Assembly (NCBI RefSeq): GCF_017355955.1
Contig: NZ_JAFFID010000003.1
Span: forward strand, 434,001-498,000
Direction of reading: 5' to 3'
Length of the DNA stretch: 64,000 bases
Origin: Sabulibacter ruber
GTDB taxonomy: Bacteria; Bacteroidota; Bacteroidia; Cytophagales; Hymenobacteraceae
Below the pieces are notes generated by a model that saw only the letters and a program-made list of their open reading frames with translations, was not told where the DNA came from and did not search any database. The position numbers were made by a program, and so were the translations under genes. Shown piece by piece: positions 53,803-62,369 of this stretch (its first letter is position 1; every line of letters begins with the position of its first letter).

Positions 53803-55158
53803 TTATTTCTTCTTCTGAACAGAAGCCAACACCTGCGGAGCTCCCTCTACTTTCCGCAACACCCACTCTCCTACTTCCAGGCCTTGTTTACGGCCGTTGT
53901 CAATGGCATCCATGAAGTGAATACCCCCATAAAACCGGGAGAGGCCCGCTTCTATCGCTGCTTCCTGGAAAGAATTGAACTTGCGACCGGGCAAACCGAA
54001 CCGCTCTTCTACGGTGTCAACGTATTGGAACTGGTCTCCGAAGTAATAACTCAGAATGACGGCCGAGGCGGCGGATATAGTGGAGTGCCCGCTCAGGTAC
54101 TCGGGGAACGGCGGAGTCTGCAGCATAGGCTTGTACGACGGGTCAATGTACTTGCGGATGGCGGTTTCCGGGCGGATGCGGTTGCTGCGGAATTTCTCGT
54201 CCCAGCAGGAAATAAACCCATCCATGAGCGCCACAGATACCAGCATGTGCACCTTCATGGATTTTCTGAAATCGGCTTTGGCTTGTTTACAGACAATACC
54301 CGTAATACCCAGCCAGTGTGCACCCGGCGAGATCTTTTTCAAGCCCGCCTGCAAATGGCCATTGTCCTGAAGGGCAAAAGGGTTGCAGTCCCAGAAAGCG
54401 GCAATTTGTTCCTGCTCCTTCGTTAAGTGGGTGCTTACGTAATAATTCTGCTGCAGTAACTGGAAGAACTCAGACTTCTTGTTGGTAGAGAACGCCACCG
54501 GAGGAACCGGCTTAAACTGGGTGCAGGTATCCAGGGTAAAGGAGCGCACGGTGCTAAAGTACGGCTCAACCGGGGCAAAATAAGCGGGTGGCGTGGGATA
54601 CCAGTTCCCCTCACCTTCTTTGGGCGTATAGCGCGGATAGTTACTGATGCGGTTGTATTTATCGGCTTTGGCGTAGGCCAGAATTTCCTTGCTCACCGAT
54701 TGGGCGTATTTCAGAGAGGCCGTGATCACTTCTTCGGCTAGTCCTTCGCGGCGGCAGGAATCCAGGAACCTGGTTTTCAGGGTATCCAGCAGCACGCCGG
54801 AGGGCTGCATTTTCCGGGCGGTTTCCATCATGGCCAGCACTGCCGCCAGTTCCGTGGAATATCCGGTCACGTCTTTAGGTCTGGCAATCTGGGGATACTT
54901 TTTCAGGATGCCGTGCATGCTCTGGTAGCTGCTGTCGTTCTGCGACACCACTTCATAGCCGGCCAAGGTAGCATAGGAAAAAAAGCGGGAAGCCAGGGGC
55001 GGATTGGTGACGTCGTTCACCATGATGTCCGTCATTTTATTGATCACCTGACTGATCTGCCCTGAGCTGAAGTCCAGGTTCTGTTTTTTCTCCTGAGCAG
55101 GGCCCGTACATCCCCAAAGCACACTCAGGAGGAGGATAACCGGTAAAAACTTTCTCAT
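53803..55158 (-). CDS. Vanadium-dependent haloperoxidase / PAP2-type lipoprotein
   Basis: 451 residues. The signal LLLSVLWGC makes it a lipoprotein. Vanadate/phosphate-site motifs occur in order: KFRSNRIRPETAIRKY (Lys and Arg), FPEYLSGHSTISAASA (S-G-H) and SRFYGGIHFMDAIDNGRKQG (R ... H). The helical N-terminal half (about 30-220) is typical of bacterial vanadium haloperoxidase-like proteins. Members may oxidise halides or act as acid phosphatases; which one is not decided here. The ATG overlaps the stop of the upstream VCBS gene by one base, so translation is coupled. The pair ends at a good terminator. Confidence 0.9.
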   Translation of the reverse strand: MRKFLPVILLLSVLWGCTGPAQEKKQNLDFSSGQISQVINKMTDIMVNDVTNPPLASRFFSYATLAGYEVVSQNDSSYQSMHGILKKYPQIARPKDVTGYSTELAAVLAMMETARKMQPSGVLLDTLKTRFLDSCRREGLAEEVITASLKYAQSVSKEILAYAKADKYNRISNYPRYTPKEGEGNWYPTPPAYFAPVEPYFSTVRSFTLDTCTQFKPVPPVAFSTNKKSEFFQLLQQNYYVSTHLTKEQEQIAAFWDCNPFALQDNGHLQAGLKKISPGAHWLGITGIVCKQAKADFRKSMKVHMLVSVALMDGFISCWDEKFRSNRIRPETAIRKYIDPSYKPMLQTPPFPEYLSGHSTISAASAVILSYYFGDQFQYVDTVEERFGLPGRKFNSFQEAAIEAGLSRFYGGIHFMDAIDNGRKQGLEVGEWVLRKVEGAPQVLASVQKKK

Positions 55159-58100
55159 TACTGTAAATTGTAAGCTTTTATTGGCATCTGATTAACCCCA
55201 AACAGCACCGTATTTTTCACCGGCAGGATACTCCGCACATCGCCGGTGAGGCGGAGCCCAGATTTCTGCTGAGGCACACAAGTGAAGTTTCCTTTGCCGT
55301 CGTTCTGCAGTAGCAGCCCGTAATTGGCATCGGTTTTCCCAAAGCGCAAGCGGGCTTTGTTGACGTTCCCGCCCAGCAGCAGATCTGCCGCTCCGTCTCG
55401 ATTGTAATCCAGGGAAGCCAGGGCAAACACCGGCGAGAACTGCGCCTCTAAAGGCAATTTCATTTCTTTGAACCTCCCGTTTGTACCTCCCTGAAAATAA
55501 GCCGTTTGCAAGTAATTGCAAGACAAACGACTGGCTCCCTTAAGTTCCTCCGGCGAGAAGATGTTTTCCAGCGAGGCGTTAGCATACGTGCTGTAATCCT
55601 GGAAGCGGGTGCGCATCATGCTCACCTGATCCAGCAACTCATCGCGGGTCACATACGGGTAACTTTTGCCCTGCATGTAGAAGCACAGGATAGGGTCAAT
55701 GGCGCCGTTGTCGTCAAAGTCTTTGTACACCAGTTCGGCGGGTTCTTTGTCTGAGGCTTTGCACTGGGTGTTCAGGCCCTGGTTCCCCACAATCAGGTCC
55801 GGCCGATTGTCTTTGTTGAAGTCCCCGATGAACAGCTTGTTCCACCAGCCACTGTAGTTCCTTGAGAAGAAGGCTTTGGTGTTTTCGGTTAGTTTTCCGG
55901 AAGAAAGGCTGAAAACGGTAATGGGCATCCACTCGCCTACCACCACCAGTTCGGCTTTTTTATCGCCGTTCAGATCATGCCAGGCGGCATCGGTCACCAT
56001 GCCAAGGTTCTGCAGTTTTGGGGCTACCTGGGCGGTTTTATCTGTAAACTGGCCTTTTCCGTTGTTAAGCAGCACGTAGCTTCTGGGAGCTTCTGGGTAC
56101 CGGCCCGGAATCACGCGGCCACCCACAAACAAATCCTGGAAACCATCGCCGTTGATGTCGTAGGCCCGCACGCAGCTTTTGCTGGTAAGCATGGCGGGCA
56201 GTGCTTGCGCACTTTTGGTGAAGTTGCCTTTGCCATCGTTTAAATACAAGCGGTCTTGCAAGGCGGCATCCTCGGGCATGAAATTGTGGTAACCGCCGCT
56301 CACCACGTACAGATCCAGGGCCTTGTCATTGTTGGCGTCAAAGAACAGGGCATCCACGTCTTCGCTGGCTTTATCGGCGGTAAAAGCTGGTGTTTGTTTC
56401 AGGGCAAATTTTCCGTTTTTAGCCTGTAAATAGAGCGCCCCGGCCTGACCAGCCGCACCACCCACAAATAGGTCCTCCAAGCCATCTGCGTTCACATCGC
56501 CTTTCACCAAGCAAGGGCCGGAGAACGACATAGGGTTTATCATGAGCGGCTGGCGCTTGAAATCATTGATGTTGCTTTTCTGATGCGCAAACGTGACCGG
56601 CGAGGTTGTCTCGGTGAAGAAAGGCTTGCCGGGTTTGGGTGCCACGTAGGTAGCGGTGGCGTTCTTTTCCTCTAAGGTGAGCACCTGGTTAGGCTTGACA
56701 TTGCGCACCATTTGCTGCTTGCCTCCTAACCAAACCACCCGCACCGAGTCAATGGAGGCATTCCCTCCCACCCCGAAATGCAGAACGGGCGACACGCTGG
56801 ACTGGTAACCCCGTGAGGTCATCTGCTCCTGGAACTGCTGCTGGCCTTGGTGGTAGAGCGTTACCTTTGCGCCCAGGCCGTCGGTGTTTTTGCCGGTGCC
56901 TACCAGTTTTACCTGCAGGTACTGGTGTTTCAGTTGTTTCTGGGCCTGGTTCTGGTACACAAAGGCAGATTGGTTCACGTTGTTGGTGATCAGGTCCAGG
57001 TCGCCGTCATTGTCCAGGTCTGCGTAGGCGGCTCCGTTGCTGTTAGAGGGTTTGTCAAAGCCCCAGTTTTTGTCCATGTTGCTGAACTGCAGGTTCCCGT
57101 TGTTCTTGAACATGTAGTTATTCACGTTAGAGGCGGGCATTTTGGAGAGCAGGTTCATGACACTCTCCGGCGTTACCTTGCCCCGCAGGTACTGGAAGTA
57201 GGCGCTCCGGAACTTGATGAAGTCCATGTTGGTGAAATCGCGCAGGAAACCGTTGCTCACGAACAGGTCTTTTAAGCCATCGTTGTCATAATCGGCTAAA
57301 AGGGGGGCCCAGCTCCAGTCAGTATTAGAGACACCGCTCAGTTGGCCCACCTCGCTGAACGTGCCGTTGCCGTTGTTCACCTGCAGCATGTTGCGCATGT
57401 ATTGGTAGTTGAACCCGGCGCGGACCAGCATATCAAAGTACTCATAGTTATCTGGCCCGAAGAGCAGTTTCTGGCGTTTGTTGTCCTCGGGCAGCATGTC
57501 CAGGGTCATGATGTCATGCAGGCCATCGTTGTTGATGTCTGCGATGTCATTGCCCATGGAATAGATGGAGGTATGCTGGATGGCGTCCCTGGACTGATCA
57601 GTGAAGGTGCCGTTTTTGTTGTTGATCAGCAGGAAATCTGGCGCAGAGTAGTCATTGGAGACATAGATGTCTTGCCAGCCGTCCTGGTTGATATCGGCGA
57701 TGCCTGCCCCCAGACCGTACGAGAACGCCGATTTGTGCAGCCCCGCTTTGTCTGACAAATCTTTGAACGTGCCGTTGTTGTTCTGGAACAACTTGGCTTG
57801 CATGTCCCGGGCCGGTTTCTTCTTGATTTCCTGAATGGTGACATCGTCCAGGTTGTTGAACTGAATGGGGTTATGGTTGAGCAGGAACATGTCCAGGTCA
57901 TGGTCGCGGTCATAATCAAAGAAGGCGGCGTGGGTGCTGTAAGAAGAATCGTCCAGCCCCATTTCCCTGGCTTTGTCCACAAAAGTAGGCACCCCGTTCT
58001 TGCCCGGTCCCTGGTTGATGAACAGCTGGTTCACGCGCGCTTTGCCGCGCATAGGGCCGGAATAGCACTGGTAGATATCGGGCAGGCCGTCGCCGTTCAC

Positions 58101-58511
58101 GTCGGCAATGGTGGTGCCGGTTTTCCAGGTATTGGGGTTCCCCTCCACCCCGGCGGCCGTGGTAATGTCTTCAAACCGCATCTGGCCTTTGTTCAGGTAC
58201 AGCTTGTTAGGCACCATGTTCCCGGAGAAATAGATGTCCTGCAGACCGTCCTGGTTTACATCGCCAATGGCCACTCCGCCCCCGTTATAGAAATACTGGT
58301 AGGCAATGATGTTGGCGTAGGGCGTTTCTGTGAGGGTGTTGTTGAAACTGATGCGGGTACTCTCAGTGCCCAAAAGGGTAAACAGCGTTGGTTGGCTTGT
58401 GGCGGCAGTTTCTGGCTCAGTTTCCTGAACTGACCTCTTTTTCTCACAGCCCAGGGTGCCCAGTACCAACAGGGCAACTCCCCAAAGGGACGCACTTCTA
58501 AACAAATTCAT
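55158..58511 (-). CDS. VCBS/FG-GAP repeat lipoprotein with ASPIC/UnbV domain (CRTAC1-like)
   Basis: About 1117 residues from MNLFRSASL at 58511. The signal LLVLGTLGC gives a lipoprotein. Many FG-GAP/VCBS units carry calcium loops: GDVNQDGLQDIYFSGN, ADVNGDGLPDIYQCYSG, YDRDHDLDMFLLNH, ADYDNDGLKDLFVSNG, ADLDNDGDLDLITNN, YDINGDGFQDLFVGG, FDANNDKALDLYVVSG. An ASPIC/UnbV segment lies mid-protein (GLGAKVTLYHQGQQQFQEQM ... VVWLGGKQQMV). It is a surface, propeller-type protein that probably binds a ligand or partner. It overlaps the haloperoxidase gene by one base, which suggests a functional pair. Confidence 0.9.
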   Translation of the reverse strand: MNLFRSASLWGVALLVLGTLGCEKKRSVQETEPETAATSQPTLFTLLGTESTRISFNNTLTETPYANIIAYQYFYNGGGVAIGDVNQDGLQDIYFSGNMVPNKLYLNKGQMRFEDITTAAGVEGNPNTWKTGTTIADVNGDGLPDIYQCYSGPMRGKARVNQLFINQGPGKNGVPTFVDKAREMGLDDSSYSTHAAFFDYDRDHDLDMFLLNHNPIQFNNLDDVTIQEIKKKPARDMQAKLFQNNNGTFKDLSDKAGLHKSAFSYGLGAGIADINQDGWQDIYVSNDYSAPDFLLINNKNGTFTDQSRDAIQHTSIYSMGNDIADINNDGLHDIMTLDMLPEDNKRQKLLFGPDNYEYFDMLVRAGFNYQYMRNMLQVNNGNGTFSEVGQLSGVSNTDWSWAPLLADYDNDGLKDLFVSNGFLRDFTNMDFIKFRSAYFQYLRGKVTPESVMNLLSKMPASNVNNYMFKNNGNLQFSNMDKNWGFDKPSNSNGAAYADLDNDGDLDLITNNVNQSAFVYQNQAQKQLKHQYLQVKLVGTGKNTDGLGAKVTLYHQGQQQFQEQMTSRGYQSSVSPVLHFGVGGNASIDSVRVVWLGGKQQMVRNVKPNQVLTLEEKNATATYVAPKPGKPFFTETTSPVTFAHQKSNINDFKRQPLMINPMSFSGPCLVKGDVNADGLEDLFVGGAAGQAGALYLQAKNGKFALKQTPAFTADKASEDVDALFFDANNDKALDLYVVSGGYHNFMPEDAALQDRLYLNDGKGNFTKSAQALPAMLTSKSCVRAYDINGDGFQDLFVGGRVIPGRYPEAPRSYVLLNNGKGQFTDKTAQVAPKLQNLGMVTDAAWHDLNGDKKAELVVVGEWMPITVFSLSSGKLTENTKAFFSRNYSGWWNKLFIGDFNKDNRPDLIVGNQGLNTQCKASDKEPAELVYKDFDDNGAIDPILCFYMQGKSYPYVTRDELLDQVSMMRTRFQDYSTYANASLENIFSPEELKGASRLSCNYLQTAYFQGGTNGRFKEMKLPLEAQFSPVFALASLDYNRDGAADLLLGGNVNKARLRFGKTDANYGLLLQNDGKGNFTCVPQQKSGLRLTGDVRSILPVKNTVLFGVNQMPIKAYNLQ

Positions 58512-58953
58512 GATGGAATATTGAAAACAGCCTATAAGTATACATAATGTATCGCATATATCCTGAGGCAACTCTCCCTAAATTTTCATGAATCCTCAAC
58601 AAAAACTCATTTCAGCGCGAAGCATTTTAAATGCAAGAACTGTATAAGCATACCTTTTGACAATGCCTAAAATCTTTGCTTAACATATCCGCTAAATTCC
58701 AGACTAGATCCACAGCCCACGGTCCGAGGGAAACATTCATATAGTTTGTACCCGTAAGCAAGCGCCATTTTGCCTGAACTCTCTTTCTGTTTTCTACCTA
58801 ATTCTGCTAAAATAGGCCTGAAACGGATTCTAAAAGGTCAAGGAAGGGCAAGACCTCATGCAACCTTCAACCACCGAGCTGGGTCTTCTATTTGAACCTC
58901 GGAAAAGGAGGCTACCTGATTCTGTTTGTTTTATCCACTAATCTTTACTGAAG
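58512..58953. other. Divergent intergenic region upstream of the RiPP locus
   Basis: 442 bases between the VCBS gene and the small peptide gene. It contains a 36-bp palindrome at 58789. No promoter box is certain. Confidence 0.45.
58789..58824. repeat. 36-bp interspersed palindrome, copy 22
   Basis: GTTTTCTACC ... GGCCTGAAAC, upstream of the RiPP precursor gene. Confidence 0.55.
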
Positions 58954-59124
58954 ATGAATATTCCAAAATCAGTACTCAGTGCCATTCTGCTGGGAATTAC
59001 CGTGCAGACCACCAGCTGCGTTGACGAGGAAAACCTGCCGGCCCCCAACACCGAGCAGGAAGCCAACAATGCTGCCAACCTGCCCTCTGTTCCTGATAAC
59101 TGCCCCGCCTGCGGAATGGGGTGA
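58954..59124 (+). CDS. MNIO-class RiPP precursor, chryseobasin-like
   Basis: A 56-codon gene, ATG to TGA. The peptide begins MNIPKSVLSAILLGITVQTT and continues SCVDEENLPAPN, an acidic Pro-rich middle, then SVPDNCPACGMG at the end. A hydrophobic leader-like segment (6-19) with Cys22 resembles a lipobox. Cys50 and Cys53 form a C-x-x-C core followed by Gly-Met-Gly. I recall this CPACGMG-type end from chryseobasin (ChrA)-related precursors modified by DUF692 enzymes at Cys. The stop is 31 bases before a DUF692 gene on the same strand, which strongly supports a precursor-enzyme pair. The final product is unknown. Confidence 0.82.
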   Translation: MNIPKSVLSAILLGITVQTTSCVDEENLPAPNTEQEANNAANLPSVPDNCPACGMG

Positions 59125-59155
59125 TGGTCTACACTTTTAACCAGAAGTAGAACCG

Positions 59156-60289
59156 ATGCCGAACCTCCTGCCCTCTTTGGCCTGCAACCTGGACCTGGAC
59201 TTGCTGGCGGCCGCTTTGCCCTTGCTGGAGGAAGCCCGGGTAGATGGCCTGGAGTGGTCTTTTGACGCGCTTTTCCAGACCAGGCAGGTACCGGCCTGGT
59301 TTCTGGATTTGCTCACGGCTTTTGGTCAGGAAAAGCGGTTGGTGGCACACGGGGTATTCTTCTCGCTGTTTTCGGGGAAATGGTCTGAGGGGCAGCGTCA
59401 ATGGCTCAAAACCCTGTCCGAAGCCTCTCAGCGCTATCGGTTTGACCATGTAACTGAGCACTTCGGGTTCATGACGGGGCAGAACTTCCACCACGGGGCT
59501 CCGTTGGCCATTCCTTACACCGCCACCACCCTGGCCATTGGGCAAGACCGACTGGCACGTATCCAGGAAGCGGCTCAATGCCCGGTAGGCCTGGAGAACC
59601 TGGCCTTCTCCTATTCTGTGGAAGACGTGAAAAGACATGGCGAATTCCTGGAGAAGCTGATTGAGCCGGTGAACGGTTTCATCATTCTGGATCTGCATAA
59701 CCTGTACTGCCAGCTCCACAATTTCTCGGTTTCGTTTGAGGAACTCATTCCGTTCTACCCGCTCGAACGGGTACGGGAGATCCATATCTCCGGCGGAAGC
59801 TGGGAAGACTCTCTCACCACGCCTGCCAAAAAAATCAGAAGAGACACGCATGACAACGGGGTACCGGAAGAGGTATTTAACCTGCTCACTCAAACGCTGC
59901 CCCTCTGCCCTAACCTGAAGTACGTGGTGCTGGAGCAACTGGGCAACAGCCTCAAAACAGAGCAAAGCAAAACCCAGTTTTACCAGGATTACCTGCGCAT
60001 GGAAGCGATAGTGCGGGATTTCAACGCTACGCACCTGAACCCGATACCGGAACCAGAGCGTTTTTTACCACCCCAGGCTACTTTTTCTGCGGAGTTGGTA
60101 GAAGATGAAGCCCTGTATGCACAGCAGGTAGAGCTTTCTTCCATTCTGGAAACTGCCGGCTCCTATGAAGAAGCCCAACAGAAACTCCGTACTTCCACAT
60201 TGGCCCATTCTGCCTGGCAGGTAGAACAGTGGGAACCTGCAATGCTGGAAACCGCCATCAGCCTGGCGCAGAAGTGGAAGAAGAAATAG
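59156..60289 (+). CDS. MNIO (DUF692) multinuclear non-haem iron oxidase, ChrH-like
   Basis: 377 residues. The TIM-barrel core has the metal-binding residues of the family: His65 (LVAHGVFFS), E101-H102 (TEHFGF), E147-N148 (VGLENLAFS), D179 and H181 (ILDLHNLYC), His210 (REIHISGG), D230/H232/D233 (DTHDNG) and Glu260 (VLEQLG). Relatives MbnB, TglH and ChrH modify Cys residues of precursor peptides using two or three iron ions. Typical members have about 280 residues; here about 80 helical residues are added (from about 298). No separate partner gene such as chrI follows, so this tail might replace it, which is inference. It lies 31 bases after the precursor gene. Confidence 0.9.
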   Translation: MPNLLPSLACNLDLDLLAAALPLLEEARVDGLEWSFDALFQTRQVPAWFLDLLTAFGQEKRLVAHGVFFSLFSGKWSEGQRQWLKTLSEASQRYRFDHVTEHFGFMTGQNFHHGAPLAIPYTATTLAIGQDRLARIQEAAQCPVGLENLAFSYSVEDVKRHGEFLEKLIEPVNGFIILDLHNLYCQLHNFSVSFEELIPFYPLERVREIHISGGSWEDSLTTPAKKIRRDTHDNGVPEEVFNLLTQTLPLCPNLKYVVLEQLGNSLKTEQSKTQFYQDYLRMEAIVRDFNATHLNPIPEPERFLPPQATFSAELVEDEALYAQQVELSSILETAGSYEEAQQKLRTSTLAHSAWQVEQWEPAMLETAISLAQKWKKK

Positions 60290-60307
60290 CCATGGTCCTT
60301 CAATATA

Positions 60308-60342
60308 GTTTCAGGGCATTTTTTTAAAATCAAGCCCAAAAC
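60308..60342. repeat. 36-bp interspersed palindrome, copy 23
   Basis: GTTTCAGGGC ... AGCCCAAAAC, directly before the terminator of the RiPP locus. Confidence 0.55.
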
Positions 60343-60380
60343 GAAAAGCCGCTGCAACAAACGTTACAGCGGCTTTTCGT
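60341..60380. terminator. Bidirectional terminator between the MNIO gene and the 60454 gene
   Basis: ACGAAAAGCCGCTG / CAGCGGCTTTTCGT, 14 perfect pairs and a 12-base loop, between convergent genes. Confidence 0.8.
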
Positions 60381-60453
60381 TTAATCTTGGTCATATTTTC
60401 CGGTCACCCAATCACAGATTAGGTGACCCGAAATCAATTCGTAGTTCAGGACT

Positions 60454-60696
60454 TTACTTAATCCAGGTATTGCGCACCTCAAAGTGGTTGCAGCCAAACT
60501 GGGCGCCGGTTACCATCTCAAATGGTTTAGGCTGGCTGGCGGGCATTCCGGGCTCATGTACCACGGGTAGCACAAACTCGGGGTTCATGGCTGGTTTGCC
60601 GGAGAGTTCATCGCAAACCCCAAACTGGTCGCTTTGTACCTCTACAATTTTCTGGTCCTGGATCCAGTGGTTACAGTGATTGCAAGTAGCTTCCAT
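60454..60696 (-). CDS. Small zinc-ribbon-like protein
   Basis: 80 residues. It starts MEATCNHCNHWIQDQKIVEV, with a C-x-x-C pair; two further Cys (FGVCDEL and QFGCNHFE) could complete one zinc site. The rest is hydrophilic and without a signal peptide. I do not recognise the family. It is convergent with the MNIO gene and shares its terminator, so it is not part of that operon. Confidence 0.6.
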   Translation of the reverse strand: MEATCNHCNHWIQDQKIVEVQSDQFGVCDELSGKPAMNPEFVLPVVHEPGMPASQPKPFEMVTGAQFGCNHFEVRNTWIK

Positions 60697-60947
60697 ATCA
60701 TTAGTTGGTTAAGTTCAACATGAAGTTTGTATATGAATTATACCGCCCCTTGCAGCAGTTATGTTACACAAAAACAGCCTTTCTCTGTAATTTAGAATTG
60801 TACTAAACTAGGAGACACCCTGGGCAGACCGCCAACTTAACCGGCCTCGTGGCTCTTGCTTCTGGTATTCGTCCACCCGGTACATCCTTCATAAAAGGGT
60901 AACATTGGCTTTACCTTCATGTAATAACTGGCAAGCATATTTACTAC

Positions 60948-61307
60948 ATGCAACTACTGTTATCCATTTACCTTTTCGTTCTTCTGCTTACGGTGGCGGC
61001 CACGGTCCTGCTGCTGTTGTGGGAGGAAAAAGAAAGCACCGCCGGCAGAATCTCCCTGAAAGACAAATTACTGCTTGGCTGCGCCACGGTGATTGGTTTT
61101 ATCACCCTGCATCTGAATTGCCTGCTGCTTTCCTGGCACCAAAAGAACCTGGGCAACCTGGTGACGGTCTTTACTATTATTGTGCTGGCAGCGGTTTGCC
61201 TTGCCTCGGCCTATTACCTGGTCACCATTCTGCGGTCTTCCAAAACCAAACGCCTGTGGAAGGTCTATGTAAACGGGGTTCTGGTAGGCAGGTATTTTCT
61301 GAAATAA
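60948..61307 (+). CDS. Small three-TM membrane protein
   Basis: 119 residues with three hydrophobic segments: LLSIYLFVLLLTVAATVLLLL, KLLLGCATVIGFITLHLNCL and LVTVFTIIVLAAVCLASAYYL, with short charged loops (WEEKESTAGRISLKDK) and a basic end. The hydrophobic pattern and the frame support a real gene. The family is not known to me. A 161-codon frame overlapping it in another phase is less plausible. Confidence 0.55.
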   Translation: MQLLLSIYLFVLLLTVAATVLLLLWEEKESTAGRISLKDKLLLGCATVIGFITLHLNCLLLSWHQKNLGNLVTVFTIIVLAAVCLASAYYLVTILRSSKTKRLWKVYVNGVLVGRYFLK

Positions 61308-61444
61308 TGGATTCAGGTAAACCGCACCCGGTTCCTGACGCAGCAAGAAAAACAGCTCGGCCCGCATTTACCGTGCGAATTGCAGATTGAGGTAAACCAC
61401 CTACCTTAAAAGACGTAGGTAAGGCTGACTTTAAAAATAAAACT

Positions 61445-61654
61445 ATGAAATCTAACGAAACCACCCAAAGACTTTCTAACCTGTTGAAAGATCCTTCTCA
61501 GATCATGGCCTTAGTATCTAACCCGGGCAAAGCAGGCATGGACATCTACCGGTCTCTTTCTAACAGAGATAAACAATACGTAGCTTATGCCGCCGGTGCC
61601 GGGCTCCTGATTTACGGATACATCCTGGGCAGACAAAACAAAAGAACTGTCTAG
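61445..61654 (+). CDS. Small one-TM protein, paralogue of the 52025 product
   Basis: 69 residues: SNLLKDPSQIMALVSNPGKA, then a charged SNRDKQYVAYAAG and the hydrophobic AYAAGAGLLIYGYILG, ending in basic residues. It lines up with residues 8-65 of the protein at 52025, including the NP/DP turns, R-D-K-Q-[YF]-V-A-[YF] and the GxGL-IYG core, but lacks that protein's low-complexity tail. The role is unknown. A 36-bp palindrome right after the gene acts as its likely terminator. Confidence 0.7.
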   Translation: MKSNETTQRLSNLLKDPSQIMALVSNPGKAGMDIYRSLSNRDKQYVAYAAGAGLLIYGYILGRQNKRTV

Positions 61655-61678
61655 CTAACAGTAGCCACTATAAAAGCC

Positions 61679-61714
61679 GTTTTAAGCCTGAATTCCTGAA
61701 ATTAGGCTTAAAAC
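61679..61714. repeat. 36-bp interspersed palindrome, copy 24, near-perfect and terminator-like
   Basis: GTTTTAAGCCTGAATTCC then TGAAATTAGGCTTAAAAC, extended to AAAAGCC...GGCTTT. It lies 25 bases after the stop at 61654 and reads as a terminator hairpin. Confidence 0.7.
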
Positions 61715-61843
61715 GGCTTTCTTGTTTTCAGGCCTGGCCAGACAAAACCCTGCCCCAGGCCTCAGCTCACAAAGCACCTGTAATCCGGCACCGTTAACTT
61801 CCAATAAAGCAGGCACGTACCTATCCTTAAAAATCAGTTCACC

Positions 61844-62203
61844 ATGGTAGAGATCCTGAACACCGAGAAACCAGATTTATTTGCCGCCCGCCTGAGCGGG
61901 AAAGTGGGCAAAGAGGAATATGACCTGATTGTGCCCGCCCTGGAGGCCCAGATTGCCCAGCAAGGCAAGATTGACCTCTACTGGGAAATGACCGACTTTG
62001 AAGGCTGGTCAGCCGGGGCCGTGTGGGAAGACATCAAGTTTGATGTAAAGCACGTGAACAGCTTCAGGAAAGTGGCCATTGTGGGCGATGAAACCTGGGA
62101 GAACACAATCACCAAATTCATCAAACCGTTCACCACCGCCGAGGTTCAGTTCTTTCCTGCCACCCAACGGGCAGAGGCCATGGCATGGGTAAACCTGCCT
62201 TAA
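61844..62203 (+). CDS. SpoIIAA-like STAS-family protein
   Basis: 119 residues, cytoplasmic. EDYDLIVPALEAQI-type helix (KEEYDLIVPALEAQIAQQG), LYWEMTDFEGWSAGAVWEDI, HVNSFRKVAIVGDETWENTI and FFPATQRAEAMAWV match the SpoIIAA-like (STAS fold) family. Its members lack a known phosphorylation Ser and their role is obscure. It is a single gene with no adjacent anti-sigma factor. Confidence 0.85.
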   Translation: MVEILNTEKPDLFAARLSGKVGKEEYDLIVPALEAQIAQQGKIDLYWEMTDFEGWSAGAVWEDIKFDVKHVNSFRKVAIVGDETWENTITKFIKPFTTAEVQFFPATQRAEAMAWVNLP

Positions 62204-62310
62204 ACCAGTTTCTTCAGCAATCCCGGGCGTTGCTTTCCAGATGAAAGCAGAAAAGCGTTACTTTACCGCAGCGCCCGCCAGGCAATTCCGTTTCAGGATC
62301 CGCGTTTTCT

Positions 62311-62346
62311 GTTTAGCGGCTACTTTAAGAAAACGGGCCTGAAAAC
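62311..62346. repeat. 36-bp interspersed palindrome, copy 25
   Basis: GTTTAGCGGC ... GGCCTGAAAAC, 23 bases upstream of the MpaB-like gene, probably in its 5' leader. Confidence 0.55.
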
Positions 62347-62369
62347 ATTCATCAGACGAGAGACAAGTC

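Noticed and set aside
60905..61390. 161-codon frame overlapping the small three-TM protein gene
   Set aside because: It lacks the clean hydrophobic pattern of the 119-residue frame and has an odd, Cys/Pro-scattered composition.
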